The notes under the pieces: model-generated
The model's input: the letters and a program-made list of their open reading frames with translations, nothing else
Told to the model about the DNA's origin: nothing
Databases searched by the model: none
Shown here: positions 18,314 to 27,037 of the stretch, one piece after another
How the letters are laid out: each line of letters starts with the position of its first letter
Numbering within the stretch: position 1 is the stretch's first letter
Position numbers and translations under genes: made by a program
Assembly (NCBI GenBank): GCA_029245025.1
Contig: JAQWQC010000020.1
Coordinates: 1 to 64,000 of the forward strand
Source of the DNA: Rhodospirillaceae bacterium
Lineage (GTDB): Bacteria; Pseudomonadota; Alphaproteobacteria; Rhodospirillales; Rhodospirillaceae
Reading direction: 5' to 3'
Length of the DNA stretch: 64,000 bases

Positions 18314-19567
18314 GTGGATGGTTCGAAACCAAGCTACATTCCGACCCGCGACGAGATCACTAAGGCGGCACGCGACCTCATCCCCGTTCTACGAGAACGG
18401 GCATTGGCAACGGAAAAAAACCGGGATCTATTGCCAGAAACGGTCGCCGACCTGAAAGCCGCTGGCATCCACAAGATATTTACGCCGCAACGCTATGGCG
18501 GGTACGAAATGGATTGGGGCGCACACGTCGACGTGACCAAAGAACTCGGCAGAGGATGCGGTTCCACCTCTTGGGTGAGCTCTGTTGTCTTTTGTCATAC
18601 ATGGTTACTCGCCCGCTTCCCACCAGAGTGTCAGGAAGAGTTCTGGCCTGAACACCCAGACGCCGTGATCGGCACCGCGTTTGCCGGCGGCGGCGGCATG
18701 GAAAAAACCGATGGCGGGTTTATCCTCAATGGCCAATGGAAATTCTCTAGCGGCATCAACCACTCTGACTGCGCTGTAGTGGCGGCTCAAGTCGGCGGAA
18801 AGAAAGATGACCTACACAGTGGTCGCACTCAAGTCTTTCGCATGGCGATGCTTTTGCCGTCCGAGTACGAGGTGATCGACACCTGGGATTCTGAAGGCCT
18901 CCGAGGCACTGGCAGTCATGACATCAAGGTCGTTAACCAATTTGTCCCCGAGCACCGCACAATTTTGACCGAAGAAGCAACCGGTACAAAGCCTCCCGGC
19001 GCCGTCTTACATGACAACTACATCTACAATGTCGAATTCTCCCCATACTTTTTTACTTTGGTCGCAGGACCGATGCTCGGCACCGCCCTGGGCGCATTGG
19101 AAGAATACTGCGAGTTGACGAAGACGCGGTCGGGCCAAATGTTTGGCGAATCAATTATTGACCAGGTTCCCGTCCAGTCACGGGTCGGCGAGTCAGCAGC
19201 CGAAATTCACGCGGCACAACTTATCGTCGATAACATCAATCAATATCTACATGACGAAGGTGCGGCCGGCCGAGAACTCCCAGGCACAACATTGCTCACG
19301 GTTAAGCGCGACCTCGCCTATGCATCACGCCAATGCCTCGCCGCGGCAACACGGCTGTCGGGAATGATGGGGGTTACAGCTCAGACTGGTCGCAACCCAG
19401 TGCAGCGGCACTTCAGAGACTGTCGCACAATCTCCACTCACGGTGGCTTGCAATGGGATGGCGCGATGACTCCAAACGGTAAACTCTTATTCGGCATGAA
19501 AACCGGCGATCCTAAGGTCGATGGTGCGACACCATCACCAATTTTAGACCGCGCCCTAATCCAATAA
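18314..19567 (+). CDS. Acyl-CoA-dehydrogenase-fold flavin-dependent hydroxylase (HsaA-like)
   Basis: It encodes 417 residues from GTG at 18314, with AAGGGG about 10 bases upstream. An upstream TTG at 18293 overlaps the SDR and is less likely. The sequence (GIHKIFTPQRYGGYEMDWG, GCGSTSWVSSVVFCHTWL, NGQWKFSSGINHSD) matches the two-component monooxygenase group that includes HsaA and p-hydroxyphenylacetate hydroxylase C2. These use free reduced FMN/FAD from a separate reductase to hydroxylate phenols; the flavin reductase-like protein at 5775 is the nearest candidate. The DNA around this gene is typical of region 2. Confidence 0.83.
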   Translation: MDGSKPSYIPTRDEITKAARDLIPVLRERALATEKNRDLLPETVADLKAAGIHKIFTPQRYGGYEMDWGAHVDVTKELGRGCGSTSWVSSVVFCHTWLLARFPPECQEEFWPEHPDAVIGTAFAGGGGMEKTDGGFILNGQWKFSSGINHSDCAVVAAQVGGKKDDLHSGRTQVFRMAMLLPSEYEVIDTWDSEGLRGTGSHDIKVVNQFVPEHRTILTEEATGTKPPGAVLHDNYIYNVEFSPYFFTLVAGPMLGTALGALEEYCELTKTRSGQMFGESIIDQVPVQSRVGESAAEIHAAQLIVDNINQYLHDEGAAGRELPGTTLLTVKRDLAYASRQCLAAATRLSGMMGVTAQTGRNPVQRHFRDCRTISTHGGLQWDGAMTPNGKLLFGMKTGDPKVDGATPSPILDRALIQ

Positions 19568-19585
19568 ACCAGGAGCAAAGTTTAT

Positions 19586-20443
19586 ATGGCTCGCCCACAT
19601 GTAGAGTTTGTCCAATCGCAGGTCTTGCCGTTCACCCAAGGCTTATATGGAGGCGCGCGGCCGGACGTTGAAATGCGAATTCTCAGCATCGACAATGAAG
19701 GCGGCGATGCGTCAACTATGATCCGGTGGCCTGCGGGTTGGGCGCGAACAGAACCCGAGCATTTGGATTGCGACGAAGAGTTTCTCGTGCTCGAGGGGTC
19801 CTTGGAAATTAACGGCAATATCTATCGGAAACACGATTACGCCCATCTCCCAAGCGGCTATTTGCGCACCATCCAACGAAGCATAAACGGTGCTGTCACA
19901 ATCTCGTTTTTCTCATCAGAACCTCACGCTGTTCAGTCTGAATCAGCCGGCAACGGTTTTGATGCGGCCCGGCTGGTCGAACATATTGAAACACGGACGT
20001 TCAAGACTATGACGGACGTTGCCGAATCCTTCGACACACCTGATTGGGACCCAACCGGAACGTTCCATAAATTGCTTTATGAGGACCCTTACACTGGTGA
20101 GCGCACATGGATGATCGGCATGGCGCCCCACTGGCACACCGACCTATGCGAAATTCACCCTGTCGTAGAGGAAGAGTTCTCAATACTTGGTGATTTGTGT
20201 TTTCCCGGAGGAGTTTTTCGGGACGGCGCGTATTTTTGGCGGCCACCTGGCATCCAGCACGGCCCTTTTGCCACGTGGGGTGGCACGCTTCACTTGGTTC
20301 GCTGCAAGGGCGGACCATTTGCCACGGAGTGGGTGAAAGGCGACCCACCGAATTGGTATCCAGATTACGACCCTGTGTTGCCTCCTGATTATCAGGACCA
20401 TGTTAAAGCAGGTGTGAACTACGATCGCGAACCCAACTACTAG
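19586..20443 (+). CDS. Bicupin protein, catabolic locus copy 2
   Basis: It encodes 285 residues, with AGGAGC upstream. The first half has PAGWARTEPEHLDCDEEFLV, the second HWHTDLCEIHPVVEEEFSIL and FWRPPGIQHGPF. The second half therefore has a convincing set of metal ligands (His, Glu, His) in cupin order. It is a close structural relative of the protein at 15016. It lies 18 bases after the hydroxylase and 12 before the third bicupin, so the three are probably one transcript. Ring-cleaving or oxidative chemistry is plausible but unproven. Confidence 0.78.
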   Translation: MARPHVEFVQSQVLPFTQGLYGGARPDVEMRILSIDNEGGDASTMIRWPAGWARTEPEHLDCDEEFLVLEGSLEINGNIYRKHDYAHLPSGYLRTIQRSINGAVTISFFSSEPHAVQSESAGNGFDAARLVEHIETRTFKTMTDVAESFDTPDWDPTGTFHKLLYEDPYTGERTWMIGMAPHWHTDLCEIHPVVEEEFSILGDLCFPGGVFRDGAYFWRPPGIQHGPFATWGGTLHLVRCKGGPFATEWVKGDPPNWYPDYDPVLPPDYQDHVKAGVNYDREPNY

Positions 20444-20455
20444 GAAGTTGAAAAG

Positions 20456-21304
20456 ATGACTGATCCCGGGTTTCAGCATGTGCGAACAGATGAAGTGGAT
20501 TGGATAGACGATCCAGACATACCTGGCTTTAAGCAAAAAATTCTTTCTCGAGATGACGAGACAGGCGCGATTACCAGATTATGGTTTGTGCCGCCCAACT
20601 GGGGTGAAGATGTATTTGATGGCAAGCCAGACCGCCACTACCACAAAACTGTCGTCGAGCGTGGCTTTCAGCTTTACGGCGATTTCCCTCACTGGGAATT
20701 TAATAGTATCGAAGATTTTGACGGTGACCTCTACATCTTCAAGCGCGGCCTTTTTATGGATCGCCCGCCAGGTAGCCTTCATGGTTTGCGGCCAGAACCA
20801 CGCTCTCAGGCAGGGGCAGTTATTCTGTATTGGAATACAGGCCGAGGTGCCAGCATCAAAGAAGAAGCCTTTGCTGAGGAGACCGTTAATGTTCCCTTCG
20901 ACATGGATGTAAAAGTCGAAATTAATGCCTTTACACCCTGTCGATTGATGCAGACCGACTCACTGTCGTGGCAACCGCACCCTGATGTTGAGGGATGGAA
21001 GATCAAACCGTTGGCAGATGCTGGATATGGAGCGGACACGGTTGATATGGTTTTCATTCCGTCTGATTGGCGCCCTAGCAAGAAAGATGCTGGTGTTGAA
21101 TTTACAACCGGCCGACCCTGGCTATATGTGGTGACCGGCGACCTCTTAGTTCAGACGGACGGATCCGAAATCGAACTCCGGCCAAACGACTACCTGCGCT
21201 GGTCATCATCGGCAAATATTTCTTTTGCGAACGACCGGGACGTCAGTGAAACCGGCTGCGTGGCCATTTGCTCGGGCAACCGCTTGACCGCTGTTAAATC
21301 CTGA
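20456..21304 (+). CDS. Bicupin protein, catabolic locus copy 3
   Basis: It encodes 282 residues. Here the first half carries the ligand-rich cupin: DRHYHKTVVERGFQLYGDFP, then FMDRPPGSLHGL. The second half (WLYVVTGDLLVQTDGSEI) looks weaker in His. This is the reverse of the two other bicupins, where the second half is ligand-rich. The 3' end overlaps the convergent M24 gene by 11 bases. The partnership with the tandem bicupin at 19586 suggests a hetero-pair or sequential steps. Confidence 0.76.
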   Translation: MTDPGFQHVRTDEVDWIDDPDIPGFKQKILSRDDETGAITRLWFVPPNWGEDVFDGKPDRHYHKTVVERGFQLYGDFPHWEFNSIEDFDGDLYIFKRGLFMDRPPGSLHGLRPEPRSQAGAVILYWNTGRGASIKEEAFAEETVNVPFDMDVKVEINAFTPCRLMQTDSLSWQPHPDVEGWKIKPLADAGYGADTVDMVFIPSDWRPSKKDAGVEFTTGRPWLYVVTGDLLVQTDGSEIELRPNDYLRWSSSANISFANDRDVSETGCVAICSGNRLTAVKS

Positions 21305-22499
21305 TCAAGTCCCGCGGAAGTGAATAAAGCCGCTCAGCGCCATCTTTAGTGATGAGCATGCTTTCTTCAAAAAACATACCCCCCCACCCTACTTCGTGAA
21401 GTTCAAAATCCATATTGAGGACCATGTTTTCCTCAATTGGGAAATCACCAAGTGTTCCGCCAGCAATAAATGGGACTTCGATGTGATCTAACCCAATGCC
21501 GTGAATGAACGCTAACTCAAATGTAGGGCAGCCATTCTTGCGTACGATGTCTATCGCCTGATTCCGGAGGTCACCAGTGGAGACCCCAGGCTTCATTGCC
21601 CCGTAGACTTCTGTCACGCCGGCTTTATAACCACGCCAATACTGTTCCATTTTTTCTGAGGGATCGCCAAGGACAACGGTGCGTTGACAGTCGCCCATGT
21701 AGCGTCGCCAGCGCATCATACTGTCAAAGCAAACCTGGTCACCTTCGGAGATCGGGTAATCCTTAAAGACCCGCCCAGCGCCAGCACTTTTTCGGCCTGC
21801 ACCGTTGAAAGCCGCAAGAACACGCCCGCCTTGTTCAGCAACGCCAACCTCATAAGCGGTGACAACATCACCCCAAGTGCCGCCGTCTCGGATCGCTGCG
21901 AACGCCTTCTCCATAGCTATTTGATTCTTCTTGGCCGCCGTTCGCAGTATTTCGATCTCATCTGGGGTTTTGACCATTCTGATTTCAAACAACAGGTTGG
22001 TTGCATCTCTGACATCAGCGTTCTTCACAACATCACCAAGCGCGTCCGCAAACCGGGTGTCATCAAATCCAAGTTTGGCGCCGGTGAGCCCCATATCTGA
22101 AAGAGCTTTGGCCGCCGTTTCAAAAACGCCGACGTAGTTGTTCTTTTCCACGTCATCGACCATGCGGCGCATCGCCTGCTCCTCTTCCGTGAACTCCACG
22201 CCTTCGGCGAAGGTGTGGACTTTCAAGACACCGCCGTAGATTCCGAAATAATAAAGACGAAGATCGGGCATCCACGTTGGACGCTCATGCAAAACAACCG
22301 CTTCAATTTCTGTTGTGATCAGGCAGGGTGCAATATCTGGAGAACGCGGCAATATAGCGCACGCCAGCCACGGCACGTCGTAGATAAAATCCGTATCGTA
22401 GTCGCTTAAATAAACAACATTGTTTGGCGTCACCGCGATAAGGGCATCCAACCCCTCGCGATCCATGATTTCGTTGGCACGCTCTCGGTTGAGCAACAT
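21294..22499 (-). CDS. M24 family hydrolase (Xaa-Pro dipeptidase / creatinase-like)
   Basis: It encodes 401 residues from the ATG at 22499, just after the upstream stop and with GGGAAAA before it. An in-frame ATG at 22532 lies inside the previous gene. The pita-bread domain shows metal ligand candidates in order: Asp in CFDSMMRW, Asp in GDCQRTVVLG, His in IHGIGLDHIEVP, and two Glu in MDFELHE and FFEESMLIT. Creatinase-like members lack metals, but this one keeps all five ligands, which favours a peptidase or amidohydrolase of the prolidase type. It may cleave an amide in the locus substrate. Confidence 0.85.
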   Translation of the reverse strand: MLLNRERANEIMDREGLDALIAVTPNNVVYLSDYDTDFIYDVPWLACAILPRSPDIAPCLITTEIEAVVLHERPTWMPDLRLYYFGIYGGVLKVHTFAEGVEFTEEEQAMRRMVDDVEKNNYVGVFETAAKALSDMGLTGAKLGFDDTRFADALGDVVKNADVRDATNLLFEIRMVKTPDEIEILRTAAKKNQIAMEKAFAAIRDGGTWGDVVTAYEVGVAEQGGRVLAAFNGAGRKSAGAGRVFKDYPISEGDQVCFDSMMRWRRYMGDCQRTVVLGDPSEKMEQYWRGYKAGVTEVYGAMKPGVSTGDLRNQAIDIVRKNGCPTFELAFIHGIGLDHIEVPFIAGGTLGDFPIEENMVLNMDFELHEVGWGGMFFEESMLITKDGAERLYSLPRDLIRI

Positions 22500-22500
22500 A

Positions 22501-22890
22501 TTATTTTCCCGCGGCCTTCGCGGCATGGGCATCGTAGACAGTTTTCATGGTTACAATCGCTTTCTCAGCGGTGGGGAACCCTGCCTCCAGACCCGTCAGC
22601 ATCAGTATTTCTTCAACTTCCTCTTGAGGAATTTGGTGATGGGCGGCCATTTTGAAAAAGAACTCAGCTTCATCGCGATGGAGGCCGGTAAACAGAGAAA
22701 TCGCGCACAAGATTTTGACCTTAAGGTCCACCTTATCCATCTCCCATACCGGCACCATCACTTCTATAAGTTTCTTATGAAATGCAGGTGGACGGGTTGC
22801 GACGATCCATTGATAAATCTCTTCGCCTTCTTCTTCCCCCCAAAGCTTATGTGTAATGGCGCGAAACCGCGCCTCGATATCATCTGACAT
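22501..22890 (-). CDS. Carboxymuconolactone decarboxylase-like protein
   Basis: It encodes 129 residues. The helical pattern VKILCAISLFTGLHRDEAEFF (landmarks L-F-T-G, H-R-D-E) and AAHHQIPQEEVEEILML is that of the PF02627 family, in which the stretch between helices carries the active site. The AhpD-type CxxC redox pair is absent, so a peroxidase role is unlikely. Members catalyse decarboxylation or lactone chemistry or have no known role. It lies between the methyltransferase and M24 genes on the same strand, spaced 19 and 1 bases. Confidence 0.78.
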   Translation of the reverse strand: MSDDIEARFRAITHKLWGEEEGEEIYQWIVATRPPAFHKKLIEVMVPVWEMDKVDLKVKILCAISLFTGLHRDEAEFFFKMAAHHQIPQEEVEEILMLTGLEAGFPTAEKAIVTMKTVYDAHAAKAAGK

Positions 22891-22909
22891 GTCCCCTCCC
22901 CTTATATAG

Positions 22910-23989
22910 TTATGCTTTTTCGCCGATGGTCATCCACCATGGGTAAGACCCGAAAAAGTAGTTTACGTCCGTACTCCAACCAGTCAGGTGGTTTGGCAGA
23001 CCCTCTTCTCGGACAGCAGAAAACCCGGCGGTTTCAAATATCTCTTTGCGGTCCAGTGAGAAAAACAATGGGATGAACGGGTCCTCCATGCGACGACCCG
23101 TCGAGTCCAATAAAAATTCCGATAAGGGGTGATACTGCTCGTTGAGCACCTTAAAGGGCGGTGACTCCATTATCGCAAACTTGCCCCCTGGCTTGAGAAT
23201 ACGCAGAGCTTCCTGTGCAATCTCATCCATCCCCTTGCGATTAACTTCATGGTACAGCCAGATCGCAGTCACCAAATCGACACTGTTATCTTCAAATGGC
23301 GTATCTTCAGCTTGCGCTTGTACAAAATGAATCTTTTTGCCGCGCTGCTCAGCAAATTTATGGCCGTACTTAATCATCGGTGCGGCGTAATCAACGCCGT
23401 ACACTTCTGCGTCTGGATAAAGATCACAGTACGGAATTGTGCTTTTGCCGATACCGCAGCCTAGATCTACGATCGTTCGGTAGTCTCCCTTTGGAATACC
23501 ATTGGCAAGATCCCAGCCCATTTCGTCATTGTTGTCGCGGTTACACAGGAATGGTCCGATCATCCAGTGATACATCAAACCCGCAAATGGACTGCCGTGA
23601 TAGTTGCCTGGCTGGGTATGAATTTCGACGTTCTTATAATAACGAGGCGGTTTGACGTCATCATTTAGGGAGAGACTCCCCAAGGCTCCAGGCTCATTGT
23701 GCGTGTCTAGCCATTCGATAACTTCATCTTTTTGCTTTTCGAGAATACCCAGCACGGTCTCGAACATCATTGCGTGATCGTTGAACTCAAAGAAGGCGCC
23801 AAACTTATACGCCGTTGATTGGTTCATGAGCGCTTTCGTGGCAGCCAAGTCTGGATTGGGGCCGAGCTTACGTTTGTTGGTCTCATAGAAATCAACCATG
23901 GCTGGGCCTATTCCGGTTGAATTGTATCCCATGAGTCCAGACACGAAGTCGTACTTCGCCTGTTCTGTTCGCGTGACCTGAATATCCAT
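22910..23989 (-). CDS. SAM-dependent methyltransferase with N-terminal helical domain
   Basis: I prefer the ATG at 23989 because GGGG precedes it; the longest frame begins at 24076 with no visible ribosome binding site. The class I SAM motif IVDLGCGIGKS starts about 173 residues into the shorter protein, followed by EVYGVDYAAPMI and the post-motif LRILKPGGKFAIME. An N-terminal helical region of about 170 residues precedes it, as in many O- and C-methyltransferases of small molecules. It is the first gene of a three-gene minus-strand set with the CMD-like and M24 genes. Confidence 0.83.
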   Translation of the reverse strand: MDIQVTRTEQAKYDFVSGLMGYNSTGIGPAMVDFYETNKRKLGPNPDLAATKALMNQSTAYKFGAFFEFNDHAMMFETVLGILEKQKDEVIEWLDTHNEPGALGSLSLNDDVKPPRYYKNVEIHTQPGNYHGSPFAGLMYHWMIGPFLCNRDNNDEMGWDLANGIPKGDYRTIVDLGCGIGKSTIPYCDLYPDAEVYGVDYAAPMIKYGHKFAEQRGKKIHFVQAQAEDTPFEDNSVDLVTAIWLYHEVNRKGMDEIAQEALRILKPGGKFAIMESPPFKVLNEQYHPLSEFLLDSTGRRMEDPFIPLFFSLDRKEIFETAGFSAVREEGLPNHLTGWSTDVNYFFGSYPWWMTIGEKA

Positions 23990-24174
23990 ATCGACCCCAT
24001 CCTGCCAGCTTGGCATGCAATTGGTATATTCTATCGGCAGTGTGTTCTTGTCGCAAACACCTGACAAATGGATCATTTGGGAGTGTTGTTCAGGTGAACA
24101 TATGGTTGCATAGTGAATTTTAAAACTGGGGCCAACAGGTCAAGCCGCCACATAAAGGGGGAGCGCGCTACATC

Positions 24175-24441
24175 ATGGCTAAGAACCATTTTTTGGACGA
24201 GGAAACCGCCGTCGACCGCGTGATGAAAGTGGTCGTCGCCTTGGCTCGCGAGACCTATGTCCTCAAAGACCGCCTAGGTATCGTCGAGAGAAAACTGGAT
24301 GAAAAGGGCGTCGTAACTCGCTCTGATCTCGACGAGTTCAAGCCGACACCTGAGGAAGAGAAAGAGATCCTCGCTGCACGTGATGCCTTTGTCGAAAGTA
24401 TTTTATCTCCGATTGTAACCGATCGGATCGATGTTGAATAA
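24175..24441 (+). CDS. Small acidic hypothetical protein
   Basis: It encodes 88 residues, with GGGGGAG about 11 bases before the ATG. It is highly charged and helical (KDRLGIVERKLDEKGVVTRSDL gives the style: R-L-x-x-V-E-R-K-L-D-E-K-G), with a possible coiled coil. I do not recognise it. It precedes an MFS gene by about 40 bases and is divergent from the methyltransferase. It resembles small proteins sometimes found with two-component oxygenase loci, but that is only an impression. Confidence 0.65.
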   Translation: MAKNHFLDEETAVDRVMKVVVALARETYVLKDRLGIVERKLDEKGVVTRSDLDEFKPTPEEEKEILAARDAFVESILSPIVTDRIDVE

Positions 24442-24480
24442 ATTAAGACCGACACATCGTTGGTCTCATGGAGTATCTGC

Positions 24481-25749
24481 ATGACCAATTCTGGTTCGTT
24501 CTGGTCCCAAGTTAGGGGATACCCTTTGATCGTGTTCGTGACATGCTTGTTAGGCTGGAGCCTGACCAGCATGGATCAATCGTTGTTCGGGTATGCCATC
24601 CCCGGAATTCAAGAGGAGTTCGGAGCCAGCATCAGTGATGTCGGCTGGGTGCTTTCACTCTCGTTTGTCTTCGCAGCTTTTGCATCAGCCATTATCGGAA
24701 CTTTGACGGACCGATATGGCCGTCGGACGATGTTTCTATTCTGTCTGGCTATATCCGCACTCTTAGTCGGACTCCACGCCTTTGTTATAGGCCTTGTAAG
24801 CCTAACGATCCTCCGCATGTTTGCGTTCGGCATTAGTAATGGGCTGTCCCCTATTACAACCTCATTTATTGCCGAGACAGCACCATCACGTTACCGCGGT
24901 CTTATGGTCGCGCTTGTCCAGTGTGGCTATCCCATCGGTTGGTTTGTCGCATCGCTATTTGTTGTGCCGCTAATCGCGAGTTTTGGCTGGCGATATATCT
25001 TTATGCCAGCCCTCCTTGTCATACCAATTGCTTTTCTCCTTGTTCGCTATCTCCCGGAGAGCAAGCGCTTCGCCGAAGAACGTGCAAAAAGGGAAGCCGA
25101 GGCGGCGACCGAAAAAGAACCGTTCCTGCAAAGATTATCGGAATTGTTTGCGCCAGACCTTATAAGGCGCACAACAATGATCTTCATCGCATTCTTCTTC
25201 TTTGGTGGTGCTTATGCAGGTACTGCGTTCTTCTTTCCGGCCTATTTCAATCAGTTTCGCGGCTACTCAATGGAGACGGCAACGGCCATCGTCGGCATTT
25301 CCTACGGCGTTGGTGTTCTTGGATATATTGCCGTGGCGTTCGTCGGTGAGTTCGTGCTGACCCGGCGCAACACCTGTGTGCTTTGGGCTTTGCTAGGCTC
25401 GGTAGCAACCCTCGGGCTGTTGTGGCTGCCAGAGACACAACTCGAGGATATGATTTGGTTTGGCGTCATGGCAGCATTTTTCTATGGTAATGCGGCCGCG
25501 CTTTCTATGTTGATGGTCGAAGTGTTTCCCACGCGTGTACGCGCAACGGCAGCCGGCTTTGCAGGATCTTTCGCCTTAAACATGGGCCACGCAACTTTTC
25601 CAATTCTGGTGACATTGGCGATCGAATCAATCGGCTGGCAATGGGCGTTCACCCTAGCTGTTGTTCCGCCCATGGTGATCGCAGCGCTAGCCATCTTCTC
25701 GCTCGACAATATTCGCTCAGGCCTAGAGCTAGAAGAAATTGCACAGTAA
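24481..25749 (+). CDS. MFS transporter, aromatic acid / sugar porter type
   Basis: It encodes 422 residues from the ATG at 24481, supported by GGAG 8 bases upstream; the TTG at 24460 is unlikely. There are about 12 hydrophobic segments. SSMDQS-type first helix (LTSMDQSLFGYAIP) with Asp, motif A IGTLTDRYGRRTMF after helix 2, and PESKRFAEERAKRE between helices 6 and 7 resemble the aromatic-acid:H+ symporter group (PcaK/BenK-like). It is a probable importer for the substrate of this locus, in addition to the transporter at 9359. Confidence 0.86.
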   Translation: MTNSGSFWSQVRGYPLIVFVTCLLGWSLTSMDQSLFGYAIPGIQEEFGASISDVGWVLSLSFVFAAFASAIIGTLTDRYGRRTMFLFCLAISALLVGLHAFVIGLVSLTILRMFAFGISNGLSPITTSFIAETAPSRYRGLMVALVQCGYPIGWFVASLFVVPLIASFGWRYIFMPALLVIPIAFLLVRYLPESKRFAEERAKREAEAATEKEPFLQRLSELFAPDLIRRTTMIFIAFFFFGGAYAGTAFFFPAYFNQFRGYSMETATAIVGISYGVGVLGYIAVAFVGEFVLTRRNTCVLWALLGSVATLGLLWLPETQLEDMIWFGVMAAFFYGNAAALSMLMVEVFPTRVRATAAGFAGSFALNMGHATFPILVTLAIESIGWQWAFTLAVVPPMVIAALAIFSLDNIRSGLELEEIAQ

Positions 25750-25795
25750 AAAGAATTACAGAGCAACAAACTAAGAATGAAGTAGGAGACGTTTG

Positions 25796-26626
25796 ATGGC
25801 AGAGACAATCCGCAATGGCGTTCGGCTTTGGTACGACGTTCAGGGAGACGGCGAACCCCTGCTCCTGATCGGCGGCTTTGCTCTGCTTCATAACCAATTC
25901 GAATTTTGCGATCCCATTCTTCACAAAGCGGGCATCCAGACGATTCATTGGAACTATCGGGGCAGCGGCAAATCCGACTGGACAATGACCGAGCCTTACA
26001 CCCTTGAAGGGTGGGTTGAAGACCTAAAAGCTGTTCTTGATGCCGCAGGGATTGAGAAGACAAACATTTGGTGCACCTCAACCAGCACGCCTATTGGTAT
26101 GCGGTTTGCCGCCAAGTACCCGGACCGAATGAAGAAACTCATTACCTACCCGTATTACAAGACTGATGATTACTGGAGAGACGTCTTCCACGCCGCATAC
26201 TGGGTTGCCCATGTATTTGGTATCACGCAGTTATCGCGTGTTTTTGCGGGCGTGGTCCTCACATCGAAGACGCTCTACACGCCGGATCACTTCAAATACG
26301 AGAAGTGGGCCGCCCCCCATTACGAAGCCAACGTGAACATGACCACCATGAAGGAATTGATGGAGACCTTGTCATCGACGGACCTGACTGGTGACATACC
26401 CCGCATTCAATGTCCCGTGATGCTGTTGATGGGCAACGAAAGCGCACTGAATGATGAGGAATCAATGGAGTCTGCAAGCTTTGATCGCTTGATCAGCGAC
26501 TTCCTGGCACTCAAGCCCGAGGCAAAAGTACAAGCGGTAAAGGGGGCCGGAAGCACCTACTGCATGATCACAAATCCCGAAGAAACATGTGGCCTGGTTA
26601 TCGACTACCTAAAGCTTAAAAATTAG
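25796..26626 (+). CDS. Alpha/beta-hydrolase-fold protein lacking canonical Asp and His
   Basis: It encodes 276 residues from the ATG at 25796, with AGGAG 7 bases upstream. It has the typical fold start (YDVQGDGEPLLLIGGF, HWNYRGSGKSD). At the elbow, GxSxG is replaced by C93-T-S95-T-S97. At the acid position the usual GxxD is GNESALN (213-219), and at the base position the usual GAGH is G-A-G-S253. Ser95 could be a nucleophile, but no obvious acid/base pair remains. It ends region 2; the DNA just downstream becomes AT-rich. Confidence 0.8.
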   Translation: MAETIRNGVRLWYDVQGDGEPLLLIGGFALLHNQFEFCDPILHKAGIQTIHWNYRGSGKSDWTMTEPYTLEGWVEDLKAVLDAAGIEKTNIWCTSTSTPIGMRFAAKYPDRMKKLITYPYYKTDDYWRDVFHAAYWVAHVFGITQLSRVFAGVVLTSKTLYTPDHFKYEKWAAPHYEANVNMTTMKELMETLSSTDLTGDIPRIQCPVMLLMGNESALNDEESMESASFDRLISDFLALKPEAKVQAVKGAGSTYCMITNPEETCGLVIDYLKLKN

Positions 26627-27037
26627 TCTTGAAGTCTGTAAGTGAGGCTAATTCTATTCGTGAATATAGGGTACTAGGCAAAATATAATAGCTCAGGCCA
26701 TTAAATTGCCTGCTTAGAAGGTAAGGGTCGGCTTCACATTAGCAAAGCGCCGCCAGGGTAACTTGCGAAAAGATTAGGTAACCAATAAGAACCGTACTGG
26801 AGATTAGGTCAACTGCGCTAGGTTCAGAAAATCACTTTTCGCCTCGAGCGGATGGATTTGTTACATAAATCAGAAGGCTGGCAATAAGGCAAAATTCTAT
26901 CATCCATACGGTTGAGTTGGTAAAACTCTTTTACAAGGCCGCATCCCAAGGATGCCGAATACTATTTGGTTATCAAACCTCACTTCACACCACCCAAAAG
27001 CGAAAATGAAAAACTAATTACGAACCGGAATATACAT
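26627..27037. other. Gene-free junction between catabolic region and AT-rich island
   Basis: Base composition shifts here from the mixed composition of region 2 to the AT-rich island. I see no tRNA, direct repeat pair, integrase or IS end. An in-frame TTG at 26966 would extend the next gene, but its first 24 residues are Lys/Asn-rich and unlike a domain start. A decayed gene could lie here without being recognisable. Confidence 0.5.
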
